Source: Pseudarthrobacter sulfonivorans
GTDB lineage: Bacteria > Actinomycetota > Actinomycetes > Actinomycetales > Micrococcaceae
Length of the DNA stretch: 64,000 bases
Assembly: GCF_014712225.1 (NCBI RefSeq)
Contig: NZ_JACXBW010000001.1
Span: 186,001-250,000 of the forward strand
Direction of reading: 5' to 3'
How positions within the stretch are numbered: the first letter of the stretch is position 1; each line of letters opens with the position of its first letter. Of this stretch, positions 25,371 to 32,947 are shown piece after piece. The translations under genes were made by a program, and so were the position numbers. The notes below the pieces were generated by a model. The model had not been told where the DNA came from and searched no databases. It saw nothing but the letters and a program-made list of their open reading frames with translations.

Positions 25371-26660
25371 CTAGGGGGTGAGGACGCGGGTGGTTCTGGG
25401 GTTGGTGCTTGCGGTGGTGCGGGGCTGGTTCGGGGTGGTGGTGCTGTAGTCCGCTGTCTTGAAGTGCGACGGCGCGAACGGGCTGACGCGGACAACGTCG
25501 CCGATCACAATAACGGCAGGATTGGCGACGCCGGTGGCTTCTGCCTGGTCGGCGATGGACCCGAGCGTCCCGATGGTCACGCGCTGATTCGGCAAATAGC
25601 CGTTCTCCACGATACCTACTGGCGTGTCCAAAGGCAGCCCGGCTTTGCCCAGAGCGGACGCCGATTCGCGCAGTTGGCCCACTCCCATGAGCAACACCAC
25701 AGTGTGGTCGGCCCGGGCGGGGACCTCGGAGAGCTCCTCGTGGCCGGTCACGACGCTGAAGCCCTTGGCCAGGCCACGGTGCGTTACGGGAATGCCGGCG
25801 GCGGCGGGAACGGAGATCGCGGATGTGACGCCGGAGACCACTTCCACCTCGACGCCGTGGTGCCGGCAGTATTCGGCTTCCTCACCGCCACGGCCCAGGA
25901 CGTACGGGTCGCCGCCCTTGAGCCGGACCACGCGGTTGCCCTGCTGCGCTTCGGCCACGAGGATCCGGTTGATCTCGGCCTGCGGCACGGGATGGTGGCC
26001 GGGGGTCTTGCCCACCTCGATGACGCGGACGTCCGGGGCCAGTTCGTTGAGCAGTTCGCGCGGGCCGAGACGATCGGCAACCACAACGTCGGCCTGGCCC
26101 AGGAGCCGGCGGCCGCGGACGGTGATCAGGCCGGTGTCGCCGGGTCCGCCGCCCACCAGGGCCACGGAACCGCGGTGGGCCCGGCGGCGGCGCAGCGGGA
26201 GGTCGCCGGTTTCCAGTGCGGTGGCGACGGCGTCGCGCAGGGCCATGGCGCGGCGCGGGTCTCCCCCGGCGTTCACTGCAATGTGCACGTCATCAACCAC
26301 TGCGACTGCGGGAGTCCAGGCGGCTGAAGCTTCGTGGTCGGAGGCGTTGACGCACCAGATGCGCTGCGCTTCGGCGTCGGCCGACACCTGGGTGTCCACG
26401 GCGGAATCGCCGGTGGCCGTCTGAACGAACCAGACGCCGTCGACGTCTTCCGGGCGGTACGGGCGCTGCTCCCAGGTGAGGAGGCCGGCGTCGGCCAGTT
26501 CCTGGAGCGCGGCGGAGGCAACGGGAGCCACGACGGTGACCCGGGCACCGGCGTCGAGCAGTCCCTTGGCGCGGCGGGCAGCCACCGGGCCGCCGCCCAC
26601 CACCAGCACGGGACGGCCGAGGAGCCGCAGCGCGGTGGGGTAAATATCCTGAATTGCCAT
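25371..26660 (-). CDS. cysG: Siroheme synthase, fused precorrin-2 dehydrogenase and uroporphyrinogen-III methyltransferase
   Basis: A 429-residue fusion in the CysG order. The N-terminal NAD-binding dehydrogenase/ferrochelatase half (about 1-150) has VLVVGGGPVAARRAKGLL. The C-terminal SAM-dependent uroporphyrinogen-III C-methyltransferase half (about 165-410) has VALVGGGPGDTGLITVRGRR, VVRLKGGDPYVLGRGGEE and VTHRGLAKGFSVVTGHE. It makes siroheme, the cofactor of the sulfite reductase encoded in this region. The N-terminal half is shorter than in enterobacterial CysG, and the separate CbiX at 38008 could do the iron insertion. The promoter is leaderless and carries the shared sulfur motif. Confidence 0.94.
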   Translation of the reverse strand: MAIQDIYPTALRLLGRPVLVVGGGPVAARRAKGLLDAGARVTVVAPVASAALQELADAGLLTWEQRPYRPEDVDGVWFVQTATGDSAVDTQVSADAEAQRIWCVNASDHEASAAWTPAVAVVDDVHIAVNAGGDPRRAMALRDAVATALETGDLPLRRRRAHRGSVALVGGGPGDTGLITVRGRRLLGQADVVVADRLGPRELLNELAPDVRVIEVGKTPGHHPVPQAEINRILVAEAQQGNRVVRLKGGDPYVLGRGGEEAEYCRHHGVEVEVVSGVTSAISVPAAAGIPVTHRGLAKGFSVVTGHEELSEVPARADHTVVLLMGVGQLRESASALGKAGLPLDTPVGIVENGYLPNQRVTIGTLGSIADQAEATGVANPAVIVIGDVVRVSPFAPSHFKTADYSTTTPNQPRTTASTNPRTTRVLTP

Positions 26661-26666
26661 GGATCA

Positions 26667-26718
26667 ACGGTAGGGCCGCGTCACACTGCCCAACAACGGC
26701 TCGGAAACACCCGTTCAC
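26667..26718 (-). promoter_or_regulatory. cysG promoter, leaderless, with GTGA-N6-GTTTC activator-like site
   Basis: On the minus strand the order is GTGA-N6-GTTTC (26718-26704), 7 bases, TTGTTG -35 (26696-26691), an 18-base spacer, TACCGT -10 (26672-26667), 6 bases, then ATG. The motif sits where a class II-type activator would touch RNA polymerase. The ssuA and sir promoters share it at the same spacing. Confidence 0.65.
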
Positions 26719-26879
26719 GTAAGGTAACGCCGCGTCATAAAGCCGCGTGCGCTGTTGCCGGCGCCGTCGAGGGCCGCATTGCCTACAGTCCGGGCCCAAA
26801 ATGGCTCAATCCACGGCGTGTCCGTGTCGAAGTGCCCCGGTTCGGTGACTCCGGCCGGCGGGGAACCACCGGCGTGCAG

Positions 26880-27491
26880 CTAGCGGATGACTCCAGGTGG
26901 CCCTTGCGAGAGTGCGTGGTTAAGCAAAGCGTTGGCCGACCACCGCATCGACGCAACCGCGGCATCCCTGCTCAGGCCCCCAATGTCCGTAAGCCACACC
27001 AGCGACTCGATGCCTATGGCACTGCGGATCGCGAGGACGAGCTGATGGATCTCGTGGTCCGTGAGGCTTTCCTGAAGAGGAGCAAGCGCCTCCGCGATCC
27101 AGCCAATGGCCCGCCCTTGGCGCAACGGCAGGTTCCGTCCCTCGGCCGGTTGCAGGGAAAGCCGCAACATGGTCCGCTGCTGCGCCTCGGTTTCGATGAT
27201 CATGGTGGTGAACTCGACCACCACGGCATCCAGCCGTTCAGCGACACCTTCCGGCGGATTGTCTGGCAGCATCGACGTCCGTGCGGTCTCAGGGTGGGCG
27301 GCCGCCAGCAACTCCCTTTGGCTGGGAAAGTACCGGTATGCCGTACTTCTGGCCACACCCGCCGCGAGCGCAGCTTCGTCCACGGTTGGCGTGGCACCGG
27401 ATGCCACGATGTGGCGCGCCGCAGCTACCAGCGCATCCAGGGTGCGGCGCTTCTGGCCTGTGCGGCCGACGTCTGCGTAGGGTCTTGACAT
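26880..27491 (-). CDS. TetR-family transcriptional regulator
   Basis: A 203-residue regulator with an N-terminal helix-turn-helix (about 15-62: TLDALVAAARHIVASG, then VDEAALAAGVARSTAYRYF) and a helical C-terminal ligand domain. It is divergent from a cupin gene, and a perfect-arm palindrome between them overlaps its own -35 box, so it probably represses both genes. The -10 box TACCAT lies seven bases before its ATG. The ligand is unknown. Confidence 0.9.
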   Translation of the reverse strand: MSRPYADVGRTGQKRRTLDALVAAARHIVASGATPTVDEAALAAGVARSTAYRYFPSQRELLAAAHPETARTSMLPDNPPEGVAERLDAVVVEFTTMIIETEAQQRTMLRLSLQPAEGRNLPLRQGRAIGWIAEALAPLQESLTDHEIHQLVLAIRSAIGIESLVWLTDIGGLSRDAAVASMRWSANALLNHALSQGPPGVIR

Positions 27492-27498
27492 GCTCTTT

Positions 27499-27537
27499 AT
27501 GGTACTCGAGTCTTGTTATGGGACAACCGTCCCATAA
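27499..27537. promoter_or_regulatory. Divergent tetR/cupin control region with TTATGGGAC palindromic operator
   Basis: TTATGGGAC (27516-27524) and GTCCCATAA (27529-27537) are exact inverted copies around AACC. On the minus strand the tetR core promoter is TTGTCC (27526-27521), 16 bases, TACCAT (27504-27499), then 7 bases to ATG, so the operator covers the -35 box. On the plus strand it lies 28 bases before the cupin start. Confidence 0.75.
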
Positions 27538-27564
27538 GTGCGTGCGAACATCGAGGCGAACAAC

Positions 27565-28077
27565 ATGGAGACTAGGAATGCAGCATCAGCGATAGTGCGC
27601 CAGCCTGGCGAAGGAGCCAGACGCTGGTTCTTCGGCGGAGGGGTGCACACGTGGAAGGCCACCGAGCACGACACCGCAGGCGCCTTCCTTCTGTTCGAAG
27701 ACGAGATGTCCCTCAATAAGGTCACTCCCCTGCACACGCATCCGGAGTCCGATGAAACGCTATACGTCCTGTCCGGGGAGATCCTGTTCAACATGGACGG
27801 GATGGAGCACCGGCTCGCAGCAGGCGGCGTAGCCATAGCCCCACGCGGCGTCCCGCACGCCTTCAAAGTTTTGCAGGAGGGCACCCGAATCCTGTGCCTG
27901 CAGACGCCCGGAGTAGCCCAGGCTTTCTACGATGGCGCGAGCGAGCCCGTCGGCGCTGCCCCTGACGGTCTTGATACCGGGGGCAGCCGGCAGGTGGATT
28001 TCGGCCGGATCAGAGAATCCGGCCGCCTCAACGGAGGAATTGAGATCATCGGCCCGCCGCCGTTCCCGGAACCCTAA
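27565..28077 (+). CDS. Cupin-domain protein (quercetin dioxygenase-like)
   Basis: A 170-residue single-cupin protein. Motif 1 is THPESDETLYVLSGEI, where HTH and E are probable metal ligands, and motif 2 is GVAIAPRGVPHAFKV, where H is the third ligand. Such proteins include metal-dependent dioxygenases and isomerases, and also sensors; the substrate is unknown. I chose the ATG at 27565 because GAGG lies eight bases upstream; the GTG at 27538 abuts the operator. Its last 4 bases overlap the convergent SRPBCC gene. Confidence 0.82.
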   Translation: METRNAASAIVRQPGEGARRWFFGGGVHTWKATEHDTAGAFLLFEDEMSLNKVTPLHTHPESDETLYVLSGEILFNMDGMEHRLAAGGVAIAPRGVPHAFKVLQEGTRILCLQTPGVAQAFYDGASEPVGAAPDGLDTGGSRQVDFGRIRESGRLNGGIEIIGPPPFPEP

Positions 28078-28523
28078 GGCTGAGGAACCGCCAGGAACAT
28101 CCCCCTATCAGCGATGAGGCGTTCCAGGTACCGGCGCAGCACCAGCTTTTCGGCGAGGCGGCCCAGAATCCCGAACGGCGCGGTGAACTCCACCCGGTCC
28201 GTCATGACGGTGCCAGTGACTGCGGCTTCAAACTCGTGGACGTGGCGGAAGGCCTTGAACGGGCCCTTGACCTGCTCATCAGTGAAGGCATTGGGGAAGT
28301 CCAGCGAGGTGATGCGGCTGGTCATCCGCAGCGGGACGCCGAAATGCCGGGCCCGCCAGGTCACCTCCTGGCCGTCTCCGATCAGCCCCGACGTGACCCC
28401 GCCAACGGCTCGCTCGCCGGCGCCCTTTTGGGACTCAGTGTGGGCGTCCACGCTGCGGGCGAGATCGAACAGGCGCTCCCGCGGAAGCGCGGACTCGGTG
28501 CGGCACACGAAGCTGACGGTCAT
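28074..28523 (-). CDS. SRPBCC family protein
   Basis: A 149-residue helix-grip (START-like) protein: MTVSFVCRTESALPRERLFD at the N-terminus, then WRARHFGVPLRMTSRI, and the ending RYLERLIADRG, which is typical of the polyketide cyclase/dehydrase-like group related to cell-division inhibitor-type proteins. Ligand and role are unknown. It is convergent with the cupin gene. Confidence 0.78.
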   Translation of the reverse strand: MTVSFVCRTESALPRERLFDLARSVDAHTESQKGAGERAVGGVTSGLIGDGQEVTWRARHFGVPLRMTSRITSLDFPNAFTDEQVKGPFKAFRHVHEFEAAVTGTVMTDRVEFTAPFGILGRLAEKLVLRRYLERLIADRGMFLAVPQP

Positions 28524-28581
28524 GGCGCCAGTCTGCCAGACTCTGTCCCCACCCCCTCGCCGTCGTCGTTGGGTACAGCAA

Positions 28582-28610
28582 AGCCCGACGGCGGGACTCG
28601 CCGTCGGGCT
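28582..28610 (-). terminator. Intrinsic terminator of the ssu-like operon
   Basis: A perfect 12-bp GC-rich stem (AGCCCGACGGCG and its complement) with a 5-base loop is followed on the minus strand by TTTGCTGT. It lies 37 bases past the permease stop. Confidence 0.7.
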
Positions 28611-28646
28611 CTGGCCTTGCGTTGTGTGCCTCTTGAGGGGTGCGGC

Positions 28647-29573
28647 TTAGCGGGTGCTGCCGGCAAGGAGGCCGCGGCTGCGGAGGAGGCGCTTCTCGAT
28701 CGGCCCGAACACCAGCAGCTCGATCAGGATGCCGACTGCCAGGATCAGGAGGATGGCTGCCATCACGATTGCCATGTCGGACAGGTCCCGGCCCTGGTCC
28801 AGCAACGAGCCCAGGCCGAAGCCGATGGTGCCGCCCACTGCAATGATCTCGGCAGCCATGAGGGAGCGCCAGGAGAACGCCCAGCCCTGCTTGAGGCCGC
28901 TGAGGTACCCCGGAAGTGCCGCGGGCAGGATGATCTGGATAGCCATCTGGAGCCGGTTCGCGCCCAGAACCGTTCCCACCCGGCGGTACTGCGGCGGGAT
29001 CTGGTCCACGCCGGAGATGAGCCCGTTGATGATGGACGGGATGGCGCCCATGAACACCACAAAGTAGACGGTGGCGTCGGTGAGGCCGAACCAGATGATC
29101 GCTGCGGGGACCCAGGCCACGGAAGGCAGGACCTGCAGTCCGGAAATAAGTGGCCCGAAAGCGCGGCGCAGCGGAGCAACCTGTGCCAGCAGCAGCCCCA
29201 CCGGAGTAGCGATGGCCACCGAGATCAGGAACCCCACGATCCCGCGCTGCAGCGACGTCCATACTGCTTCCTGCAGCTTCGCTTCGCCCCAGAGGACGCC
29301 GATCTGGCCAAGCACGTCAAGCGGTCCGGGAACCAGGTCGCGGCGCTTGAAGCCGAGCGATACATAGAACTGCCAGGCCAGGACCAGGACCACCAGGGCG
29401 GCGATGGGCAGGAGCACCCGGCTCCAGTCGATCCGGTGCTTGCGCAGGGCGTCGGACTGGAGGGAGTCCAGCCCGGCTTCGAGCTCGCGCAGGTCCTCGT
29501 GGCCGGTGGACGTGCGGGTCAGGGCGGCGTGCACCTTGCGGGTCTCCGGCTCGGTGCTTGAGCTTGTTGACAT
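28647..29573 (-). CDS. ssuC: ABC transporter permease, sulfonate/taurine/nitrate type
   Basis: A 308-residue permease with about six membrane helices and the BPD_transp_1 cytoplasmic loop (GANRLQMAIQIILPAALPGYLSGLKQG) that contacts the ATPase. It matches the SsuC/TauC/NrtB group. The ATG at 29573 has GGAGG five bases upstream; an alternative ATG at 29609 would add 12 residues and overlap the ATPase gene by 11 bases. In a sulfate-assimilation region, aliphatic sulfonate uptake is the likely role, though no SsuD monooxygenase is encoded in the window. Confidence 0.85.
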   Translation of the reverse strand: MSTSSSTEPETRKVHAALTRTSTGHEDLRELEAGLDSLQSDALRKHRIDWSRVLLPIAALVVLVLAWQFYVSLGFKRRDLVPGPLDVLGQIGVLWGEAKLQEAVWTSLQRGIVGFLISVAIATPVGLLLAQVAPLRRAFGPLISGLQVLPSVAWVPAAIIWFGLTDATVYFVVFMGAIPSIINGLISGVDQIPPQYRRVGTVLGANRLQMAIQIILPAALPGYLSGLKQGWAFSWRSLMAAEIIAVGGTIGFGLGSLLDQGRDLSDMAIVMAAILLILAVGILIELLVFGPIEKRLLRSRGLLAGSTR

Positions 29574-29598
29574 CGGGGCCTCCGCGAGCGGGGTGGGG

Positions 29599-30324
29599 TT
29601 ACTTGGCATGGCGGCGAATCTCCTCCCGGAGCCGGGCGGTGATGACCCCGGTCAGCTGTCCGGCGAGGCCGGCGTCGGTTCGGTGGTCCTCGGTGACGGC
29701 CCACTCCTGGACCACCCGCCCGGGGCGGGACGACAGCAGCAACACACGCTGCCCCAGCCGCACGGCCTCGCGGACGTTGTGCGTGACAAAAACGATGGTG
29801 CGCCCGGTTTCCTTCCAGATGCGTTCCAGCTCGTCGTGGAGGAGGTCGCGGGTGATGGCGTCGAGGGCGGCGAACGGTTCATCCATCAGCAGCAGCTGCC
29901 GGTCCTGCGACAGCGCCCGGGCCAGTGCCACCCGCTGGCGCATGCCGCCGGAGAGCTCGTGCGGGCGTTTGTCCCCCGCCTCGCCGAGGTGGACCAGCTC
30001 GAGGAGTTCATCGGCCTTGACACGGCGTTCAGCTTTTCCCAGGCCGCGCAGCTTGAGGGCAAGTTCGATGTTTTCCCGCGCGGTGAGCCAGGGGAAAAGG
30101 GCGGCGTCCTGGAACATGAATGCTGCGCCGTCGCTGGGTACTTCGAGGGCGCCCGACGTCGGTGCCTCCAGTCCCGCCATGATGTTCAGGAGGGTGGATT
30201 TGCCGCAGCCGGAGGCGCCGAGGAGGGCGACGAACTCGCCCGAGGCGATGGTGGCGTTGACGTCCTCCAGCACCGGGGCGCCGTCGCCGAAGCGCTTGCC
30301 CAGCTGTTCCAGTACGACTGGCAT
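29599..30324 (-). CDS. ssuB: ABC transporter ATP-binding protein, sulfonate/taurine/nitrate type
   Basis: A 241-residue ATPase with Walker A GASGCGKSTL, signature LSGGMRQRVALARAL, Walker B LLLMDEPFAALD and the switch His in VFVTHNVREA. The LSGGMRQR form and the short length place it with SsuB/TauB. It lies between the binding protein and permease genes on the same strand. Confidence 0.88.
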   Translation of the reverse strand: MPVVLEQLGKRFGDGAPVLEDVNATIASGEFVALLGASGCGKSTLLNIMAGLEAPTSGALEVPSDGAAFMFQDAALFPWLTARENIELALKLRGLGKAERRVKADELLELVHLGEAGDKRPHELSGGMRQRVALARALSQDRQLLLMDEPFAALDAITRDLLHDELERIWKETGRTIVFVTHNVREAVRLGQRVLLLSSRPGRVVQEWAVTEDHRTDAGLAGQLTGVITARLREEIRRHAK

Positions 30325-30365
30325 GGTCCCGTCCTTAGGTTGGTGAGGGTGCCTTGGCGGCGAGG

Positions 30366-31523
30366 TCAGTCCTGGCCGAGGTGCGCGGCGGAGATCCGCT
30401 GGCCGGCAGTTCCGATGACTTCGTTCAGGGCGCGGAGGTCGAACAGGCCGGTGATGTCCGCCTGCTTGGTGGTGCCTGCGTCTGCCCCGTCCTTGAGTAG
30501 TTTGGGGTACGTTCCGGCGAGCGGGTCAACGGTAAAAATGACGTTCTGCAGGGACCGCTCAAGGACATCGGCGGGGAGTGCAGCGCCGGCCGATTCCTGC
30601 AGGGCGGAGTTGATGACGTCCGTCTTTTCCGCGGCGGGTGCGTTGTTCAGCCAGGCTACTGACTCGACATGGCCGCGCAGGAGGGCCTTCACCGTGTCCG
30701 GGTGTTCGGCCGCGAACTTCTTGTTCACAATCAGGATGGTGGTGGGGAACTCGCCGGCCTTGCCGGAAAGGGAGCCGTCCCACAGGTCCTTTTCATCCAC
30801 CAGGACCTTGGCCCCGGCGGTCAACACCAAACGGGACGCCCACGGCTCAGGCAACCACGCGCCGTCGAGCTTTCCATCCTGGAACAGCTTCAGCGTCTGG
30901 GCGTTGTCCGTGGGATTGATGGCGACGTCGCCGCTGCCGTCCACGTTCGTTTTGTAACCCTGCGACGACAGCCACGCGCGCAGCGCCACGTCCTGCGTGC
31001 CGCCAAGCTGCGGGGACGCCAGGGTCTTGCCCTTCAGGTCCGCGGCCGAGGTGATCCCCGGCTTGACCACCAGTTGCGCGCCGCCCGCGGCGGCGCCGGC
31101 GATGATGCTGACGGACTCGCCCCTGCTTTTGACGAACGAGTTGATGGCCGGATTCGGGCCTATGTAGGCGGCGTCGATGGCGCCGGCGTTCAGTGCCTCG
31201 ATCGCGGCGGGCCCGGCGTTGAACGTTTCGGTGCCGAGCCTGGTGCTGCCCAGGTTGCGGGCGAGGATTCCCTGTTTCACACCCACCAGCGCGGGAGCGT
31301 GGGTCAGGTTTCCGAAGTAGCCCAGCTTCAGCTCGTCAGCCGGTGTGGCCGCCGGCGCGGCCTCAGCGGACGAGTCCCGGGAAATGTTGGACGCCACCAC
31401 GGCGCCAAAAGCGATCAGCAAAACCAGCCCGATGGCCAGGGCAGCCTCGACGGCACGCTTGCGCTGGGGTACAGCGCTTTCGCCTGCCACGATGCGGGTC
31501 ATCCCGGGCTTGGAACTTGTCAT
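30366..31523 (-). CDS. ssuA: ABC transporter substrate-binding protein, sulfonate/taurine type
   Basis: A 385-residue binding protein with a membrane-spanning N-terminal signal (about 20-42) and a NMT1/SsuA-like two-lobed domain (ELKLGYFGNLTHAPALVG, AAYIGPNPAINSFV, LASPQLGGTQDVALRAWL). The signal region has no lipobox cysteine, so it may stay anchored by its N-terminal helix. The start at 31523 is six bases after TATGGT, a leaderless promoter. That promoter carries the motif also seen before cysG and sir, which supports a sulfur role over nitrate. Confidence 0.85.
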   Translation of the reverse strand: MTSSKPGMTRIVAGESAVPQRKRAVEAALAIGLVLLIAFGAVVASNISRDSSAEAAPAATPADELKLGYFGNLTHAPALVGVKQGILARNLGSTRLGTETFNAGPAAIEALNAGAIDAAYIGPNPAINSFVKSRGESVSIIAGAAAGGAQLVVKPGITSAADLKGKTLASPQLGGTQDVALRAWLSSQGYKTNVDGSGDVAINPTDNAQTLKLFQDGKLDGAWLPEPWASRLVLTAGAKVLVDEKDLWDGSLSGKAGEFPTTILIVNKKFAAEHPDTVKALLRGHVESVAWLNNAPAAEKTDVINSALQESAGAALPADVLERSLQNVIFTVDPLAGTYPKLLKDGADAGTTKQADITGLFDLRALNEVIGTAGQRISAAHLGQD

Positions 31524-31529
31524 TGTTTC

Positions 31530-31580
31530 ACCATAGGGAGTGACATAAACCCATTCAATGAAGCAGAAACGGGGGGTCAC
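31530..31580 (-). promoter_or_regulatory. ssuA promoter, leaderless, with GTGA-N6-GTTTC site
   Basis: On the minus strand the order is GTGA-N6-GTTTC (31580-31566), 7 bases, TTGAAT -35 (31558-31553), a 17-base spacer, TATGGT -10 (31535-31530), 6 bases, ATG. It has the same motif and the same 7-base offset as the cysG promoter. Confidence 0.7.
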
Positions 31581-31608
31581 GCGGGTTCACGCGGCGTCAC
31601 ATTCCGCA

Positions 31609-31630
31609 CCGCGTTGAATCCACAACGCGG
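31609..31630. terminator. Hairpin with CAACGCGG stem downstream of rtcB
   Basis: CCGCGTTG and CAACGCGG pair perfectly around a 6-base loop, 5 bases beyond the rtcB stop. The stem sequence matches the outer arms of the CAACGCGG palindromic family, so this may be a minimal member. Confidence 0.5.
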
Positions 31631-31635
31631 CCGGT

Positions 31636-32802
31636 TCAGTCCCCTTTAACGTTGATCAGCTGACGCAGTTTGTGGCGGACCTTGACCAGGTCAGCGGCAT
31701 CGTGCATCACCTGGTCGATGGGTTTGTACGCCGCCGGAATCTCATCGATAAACGCCTCCGTGGCCCGGAACTCGATTCCCTGCATGGCCGTCTTCAGCTC
31801 AGCCAGCGAGAAAGTCTTGCGCGCGGCCGTCCTGGAATACTCCCGGCCGGCGCCGTGCGGGGAGGAATTGAGCGAGACAGGGTTGCCCAGGCCCTCCACA
31901 ACGTACGACGCCGTTCCCATGGATCCGGGAATCAGTCCGGGATCGCCGTGCTCGGCCCTGATGGCCCCCTTGCGCGACACCCACAGGGACTTCCCGTAGT
32001 GGGTTTCCTGCCGGGTGAAGTTGTGGTGGCAGTTGATCCGTTCGCGTTCCGTGACGGGGCCGCCCACCCAGTGGCCGAACTGCGTGATGACGCGGTCCAT
32101 CATTTCCTCGCGGTTCAGCAACGCGAAATGCTGGGCCCACCGCAGCTCTTTGATGTACCGGTCAAATTCGGAAGTGCCTTCCTCCAGGTAGGCGAGGTCC
32201 GGGTCCGGCAGCCTGGTGCCACGCTTCCGGTTGACCTGCTGCGCGACGCCGATGTGATGCTGGGCGATCTTGTTGCCGACGCCGCGCGAGCCGGAGTGCA
32301 GGAACAGCCAGACGGCGTCGGATTCGTCGGCGGACACCTCGATGAAGTGGTTGCCCGAGCCCAGGGAGCCCAGCTGCAGCTCCCACTTTGCGACGTACTG
32401 GGCAGGGTTGAAGCCGGCTTTGGCAGCCAGCTTCCTGAGTTCGGCGATCCGCGGCTCGGCGGTGGCCTTGACCGTCCGGTTGTTGTGGCCGGCGGACAGC
32501 GGGATGGCCCGTTCGATGTCCTCGCGCAGCCGTTTCCGGTCCTTGGGAAGGTCCTGCACCGAGTACTGGGTGCGGACGGCGATCATGCCGCAGCCGATGT
32601 CCACGCCCACGGCTGCCGGAATGATCGCGTGCAGGGTGGGAATTACCGAGCCCACGGTGGCTCCCTTGCCCAGGTGGGCGTCCGGCATCAGGGCAAGGTG
32701 CGGGTAGATGAACGGCAGCGTGGAGGTGGCCACGGCCTGCGCGCGGGTCTTCTCGTCCAGGATTGAGGCCCAGTTGATGAGCTTGCTGGTGATGGTTTCC
32801 AA
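31636..32802 (-). CDS. rtcB: RtcB-family RNA-splicing ligase
   Basis: A 388-residue RtcB ligase, which joins RNA 2',3'-cyclic phosphate or 3'-phosphate ends to 5'-OH ends using GTP and manganese. Visible metal and guanylylation motifs are PDAHLGKGATVGSV, GVDIGCGMIAVRT, GSLGSGNHFIEV, LHSGSRGVGNKI and HGAGREYSR. I chose the TTG at 32802 because GGGAGGG lies eight bases upstream and the family N-terminus (ETITSKLINWAS) follows directly. The open frame upstream runs through a palindrome and is not coding. No archease or RtcA gene is nearby, so its placement within sulfur genes is unexplained. Confidence 0.92.
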   Translation of the reverse strand: METITSKLINWASILDEKTRAQAVATSTLPFIYPHLALMPDAHLGKGATVGSVIPTLHAIIPAAVGVDIGCGMIAVRTQYSVQDLPKDRKRLREDIERAIPLSAGHNNRTVKATAEPRIAELRKLAAKAGFNPAQYVAKWELQLGSLGSGNHFIEVSADESDAVWLFLHSGSRGVGNKIAQHHIGVAQQVNRKRGTRLPDPDLAYLEEGTSEFDRYIKELRWAQHFALLNREEMMDRVITQFGHWVGGPVTERERINCHHNFTRQETHYGKSLWVSRKGAIRAEHGDPGLIPGSMGTASYVVEGLGNPVSLNSSPHGAGREYSRTAARKTFSLAELKTAMQGIEFRATEAFIDEIPAAYKPIDQVMHDAADLVKVRHKLRQLINVKGD

Positions 32803-32880
32803 CAGTCTGCCCTCCCACTCCCGATGATGGTGGGCTGAACGAGGCGTGGCAAGGGCTGCGGGAGGTCCCGAACCGCGAAA

Positions 32881-32938
32881 TCGCCGGAAACGTGCGGGAT
32901 CGCCGGGCAATTCCGGCGATCCCGCACGTTTCCGGCGA
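32881..32938. terminator. Perfect 26-bp palindrome between cysN and rtcB
   Basis: The arms at 32881-32906 and 32913-32938 are exact inverted copies around GCAATT. The element lies 9 bases after the cysN stop and 78 bases before the rtcB start. It likely terminates the sir-cysHDN operon and insulates rtcB. No T-tract follows on the minus strand. Confidence 0.6.
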
Positions 32939-32947
32939 CCTCGGCGC

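Noticed and set aside
28647..31523. Nitrate transporter (nrtABC) identity for the ABC system
   Set aside because: No nitrate or nitrite reductase genes are nearby, and the promoter shares the sulfur-gene motif, so sulfonate is more likely.
32803..32910. N-terminal extension of rtcB
   Set aside because: It runs through a 26-bp palindrome, and the family N-terminus begins at 32802 after a good ribosome-binding site.
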